Below, in pieces: positions 13,676 through 16,015 of a stretch of DNA of 16,015 nt. A program made the position numbers and the translations under genes. The stretch is from Desulfobacteraceae bacterium (GTDB taxonomy: Bacteria; Desulfobacterota; Desulfobacteria; Desulfobacterales; JAABRJ01): contig JAABRJ010000073.1 of assembly GCA_011390985.1 (NCBI GenBank), forward strand, positions 1-16,015, given 5' to 3'. The notes under the pieces were generated by a model. It had not been told where the DNA came from. It searched no databases and was given only the letters and a program-made list of their open reading frames with translations. Within the stretch, counting starts at the first letter, position 1. Every line of letters begins with the position of its first letter.

Positions 13676-14824
13676 TTAGAACTTGAAGTTCGTGGTCTGC
13701 CGCCAAGTATAATAGGCGGGATCACGGAAATCATCAATCAGGTGGTGGGTAAATTCCAGTTCACACTTCTCGAAGAATCTTTCCCAGCCGATCCGCTCGG
13801 CCCAATCACCTAGACGCTCGTACTTGTTGGCACCCGCCGCGTAGGTTTCGACGATCTTTTTGATGGTAGCCGTCATGGTCGGCCAGCGCGGCACTTCGTT
13901 GGGGATAAAGGCCACGACGACCTTGGAGAACTTTGGGTTGCTGATGCGGTTGGAGACCTTGCCGCCCACCATCAAAACGATGCCGTCGCCTTCGGTGTCG
14001 GCCAGGGGCATCGACGGGCACATGGTGTAGCAGTTGCCGCAGAACATGCAGCGGGACTCGTTCACGGCCACGGAGTTGACTTTGGTGCCGTTGGGCAGCT
14101 CAATCTTGGCGGGCTTGATGGCTGCGGTCGGACAGGCGGCGATCGCCAGCGGAATCTCGCACATCTTGTCCAGGTATTCGTGGTCCAGGAGCGGCGGCTT
14201 GCGGTGAAAACCGAGGATTGCGATGTCGGAGCAGTGAACCGCGCCGCACATGTTCAGACAGCAGGCCATGGAAACCCGCACGTGGGCCGGCATACGGTGC
14301 TGCTGGAAGTCCTCGAAAAGCACGTCCATGGTCGCCTTGACGGTACCGGAAGCATCCGTGGCGGGCGTATGGCAGTGAATCCAGCCCTGGGTGTGGACGA
14401 TGTTGGAAATCCCGGCGCCGGTGCCGCCGATGGGGAACTTGAAGCTTCCGCCGTCGAACTTGCGGCTTTCGAGGTCCTTTTTGAGGGGCTCAATCTTGTC
14501 CTTTTTGTCCAGCAAGAACTCAATGTTGTTGCGGGTGGTGAAGCGCAGGTGGCCGCCGCAGTATTTGTCGGCGATTTCGCAGATTTCGCGGATATGGGAT
14601 ACGCTCATGATGCGGGCGCCACCGCAGCGCACGGTGTAGACCTCATCACCGGATTCGGCGACATGCACCATGATGCCCGGCTGCAGGTATTCGTGATACA
14701 GCCATTTGCCTTTGTTTTTAGCGATCACCGGCGGATAGAACTCGTCGTACTTGCGCGGTCCGATATCGGTGATCCGGTTTTCCATCGGTTTGTCCGGGTT
14801 GTACCCTGATGAAATAAATGCCAT
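13676..14824 (-). CDS. dsrB: Dissimilatory (bi)sulfite reductase beta subunit DsrB
   Basis: DsrB with DsrA reduces sulfite in the cytoplasm as the last step of sulfate respiration, in an alpha2-beta2 complex that also delivers sulfur to DsrC. The 382-residue product is full length. Siroheme-coupled 4Fe-4S ligands are visible as Cys151 and the CCLNMC segment (Cys188, Cys189, Cys193). A ferredoxin-like insert carries Cys231 and the CMFCGNCYTMCP cluster motif (Cys259, 262, 265, 269). The HLRFTTRNNIEF strand (92-103) and SMACCLNMCGAVHC are family hallmarks. It begins 17 bases after the dsrA stop. Its ribosome binding site is a run of A5-G8 (14831-14843), an unusual homopolymer. All expected cysteines are present, so it should be active. 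Confidence 0.98.
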   Translation of the reverse strand: MAFISSGYNPDKPMENRITDIGPRKYDEFYPPVIAKNKGKWLYHEYLQPGIMVHVAESGDEVYTVRCGGARIMSVSHIREICEIADKYCGGHLRFTTRNNIEFLLDKKDKIEPLKKDLESRKFDGGSFKFPIGGTGAGISNIVHTQGWIHCHTPATDASGTVKATMDVLFEDFQQHRMPAHVRVSMACCLNMCGAVHCSDIAILGFHRKPPLLDHEYLDKMCEIPLAIAACPTAAIKPAKIELPNGTKVNSVAVNESRCMFCGNCYTMCPSMPLADTEGDGIVLMVGGKVSNRISNPKFSKVVVAFIPNEVPRWPTMTATIKKIVETYAAGANKYERLGDWAERIGWERFFEKCELEFTHHLIDDFRDPAYYTWRQTTNFKF

Positions 14825-14841
14825 GGTGTTCCCCCCCCTTT

Positions 14842-16015
14842 TTATCTGAGATGGTGTTTTCTGAATTCGTTGATGTCACGCTTCCAGCCGCCTTCCACCT
14901 CTTCTTCTTTCCAGAAGATGTATGGGTTGGTGCGCGGTTCCTGAACGTGCTGCGGAACAGGGTCGATTCCGGTGACTTCCAGCAGTTTCTGGAAGCCCTG
15001 GCGCTTGATGAGTTCACCCAGGCGCTCACGGTTCTTGCCTTCTTCCATCCACCAATCCCAGATACCCTCAATCACTTCCTTGATTTCATCGTAGGGCTCT
15101 TCGACCTTGATGAAGGGAACCAGCAGGGAGCCCATCTGGGCGCCATCGAGGATCGGGGCCTTGGCACCCACCAGAATCGAGAGTCCGGTGTCCTTGCCGA
15201 TTCTCAGCGCTCTGGGCATGACGTTGATGCAGTGCATGCAGCGCGTGCATTCGCGGTTGTCGATCTTCAGTTTGCCGTCTTCCATCCACATACATTTGGT
15301 GGGGCAAAGATCGATAACTTCCTTCTGAATGCTGAACGGGCCCCAGTCACGGCCGGAGTGGGCGCCGGCGTTTGAGGGGATTTCACCGCCGATATAGGCC
15401 TGAACAGCTTCCTGGTCGATGCGGATATCATCTTTCCAGGTCCCGATAAAGGACATGTCTGACCGGGCGATGGAGGCCACACAGCAGTTGGGGCAGCCGT
15501 CAAACTTGAACTTGAATTTATAGGGGAAAGCCGGTCGATGCAGCTCATCCTGATATTCCACGGTGAGGTGGTGACACAGATCCTGGGTGTCGTAACAGGC
15601 GTACTCGCAACGGGACTGACCAATACAGTCCGCGGGGGTTCTCAGATTGGAGCCGGAGCCGCCGAGGTCCTGGTTCAGCTCGAAGAAGATTTCCTCGAGC
15701 TGGGGGGTGGTGGTGCCGAGAAAAATGATATCCCCCGTGGAGCCGTGCATATTGGTGATGCCGCTGCCGCGAAGATCCCAGAGATCGCATATTTTCCGGA
15801 GATAATCGGTGGTGTAATATTTACCGGCCGGCTGGGAGACCCGCATGGTGTGGAAATGCGCGACGCCGGGGAACAGGGCCGGCTGGTCGCAGTAACGGCC
15901 GATGACACCGCCGCCATACCCGAAAACCCCCACGATACCGCCGTGCTTCCAGTGGGTTCTTCCGTGCTTAAAGGACAGCTCCAACACGCCCAAAAGGTCA
16001 TCAACCACATCGGTG
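14842..16015 (-). CDS. dsrA: Dissimilatory (bi)sulfite reductase alpha subunit DsrA, 5' end outside window
   Basis: DsrA is the partner of DsrB and the first gene of the visible operon. About 391 residues are present; the usual length is near 435, so roughly the first 45 codons lie beyond the right edge. A GTG at 16008 is in frame, but the frame stays open to the edge, so it is internal. Visible features include HGGIVGVFGYGGG, GSGITNMHGSTGD, the cluster ligand stretch CIGQSRCEYACYD (about 15630-15590), the siroheme-side FDGCPNCCVAS (about 15500), and a ferredoxin domain with CPTKC and CTRCMHCINVMP (about 15310-15220). All expected cysteines appear to be intact. The promoter of the operon is outside the window. 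Confidence 0.97.
   Translation of the reverse strand, partial: TDVVDDLLGVLELSFKHGRTHWKHGGIVGVFGYGGGVIGRYCDQPALFPGVAHFHTMRVSQPAGKYYTTDYLRKICDLWDLRGSGITNMHGSTGDIIFLGTTTPQLEEIFFELNQDLGGSGSNLRTPADCIGQSRCEYACYDTQDLCHHLTVEYQDELHRPAFPYKFKFKFDGCPNCCVASIARSDMSFIGTWKDDIRIDQEAVQAYIGGEIPSNAGAHSGRDWGPFSIQKEVIDLCPTKCMWMEDGKLKIDNRECTRCMHCINVMPRALRIGKDTGLSILVGAKAPILDGAQMGSLLVPFIKVEEPYDEIKEVIEGIWDWWMEEGKNRERLGELIKRQGFQKLLEVTGIDPVPQHVQEPRTNPYIFWKEEEVEGGWKRDINEFRKHHLR

Noticed and set aside
14180..14809. Plus-strand open frame opposite dsrB
   Set aside because: Antisense to a complete dsrB with all cluster ligands. The hydrophobic/valine-rich look is a reading artefact.
1..16015. CRISPR array, tRNA/rRNA, insertion sequence or prophage
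   Set aside because: I saw no regularly spaced repeats, no tRNA cloverleaf pattern, no transposase or integrase motifs and no long terminal inverted repeats.

Overview
The window looks like chromosome from a GC-rich, sulfate-reducing bacterium of the Desulfobacterota (former Deltaproteobacteria), probably from the Desulfobacteraceae/Desulfosarcina neighbourhood. The reasons are the 3' part of a dsrA-dsrB-dsrD-cobB(dsrN) cluster, a tetraheme c3-type cytochrome and a molybdenum cofactor block of the type these bacteria use to build formate dehydrogenases and other molybdo/tungsto-enzymes. No tRNA, rRNA, CRISPR array, insertion sequence or phage gene was found.

Layout, left to right. (1) 2-739 (+): end of a divergent polysaccharide deacetylase, open at the left edge, converging on (2) a minus-strand run at 3828-817: an uncharacterised radical SAM protein, a 95-residue basic proline/glycine-rich protein, a 65-residue two-helix membrane protein and prmA (ribosomal protein L11 methyltransferase). 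(3) 3829-4198: a 370-base gene-free stretch with strong inverted repeats, in front of a 78-residue orphan protein (4199-4435, +). (4) Molybdenum cofactor block: moaB (minus) divergent from mobA-moaE-moaC (plus). rmuC and mltA continue the plus-strand run with overlapping start/stop codons. (5) tatB-tatC, with their own promoter and a good intrinsic terminator. (6) A tetraheme cytochrome c3-type gene with its own promoter. It converges on (7) the minus-strand dsr operon, read dsrA (cut by the right edge), dsrB, dsrD, cobB/dsrN.

How it fits together. DsrAB is the siroheme/4Fe-4S sulfite reductase of sulfate respiration and DsrD is its small partner. The CobB-like amidotransferase at the end of the operon is best read as DsrN, which amidates siroheme to siro(heme)amide. 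Tat exports folded cofactor proteins such as molybdopterin enzymes, and periplasmic tetraheme cytochromes take electrons from such enzymes and from hydrogenases. The neighbourhood is therefore a respiratory maintenance region mixed with housekeeping genes (prmA, rmuC, mltA).

Most genes belong to known families. The least explained material is the radical SAM protein with its two small downstream partners, the structured region before the orphan gene at 4199, altered conserved motifs in MoaB and MoaE, and a perfect 11-bp hairpin between dsrB and dsrD. I did not find a clearly new multi-gene defence or mobile system. All identifications come from reading motifs and comparing with remembered families; no database search was run.
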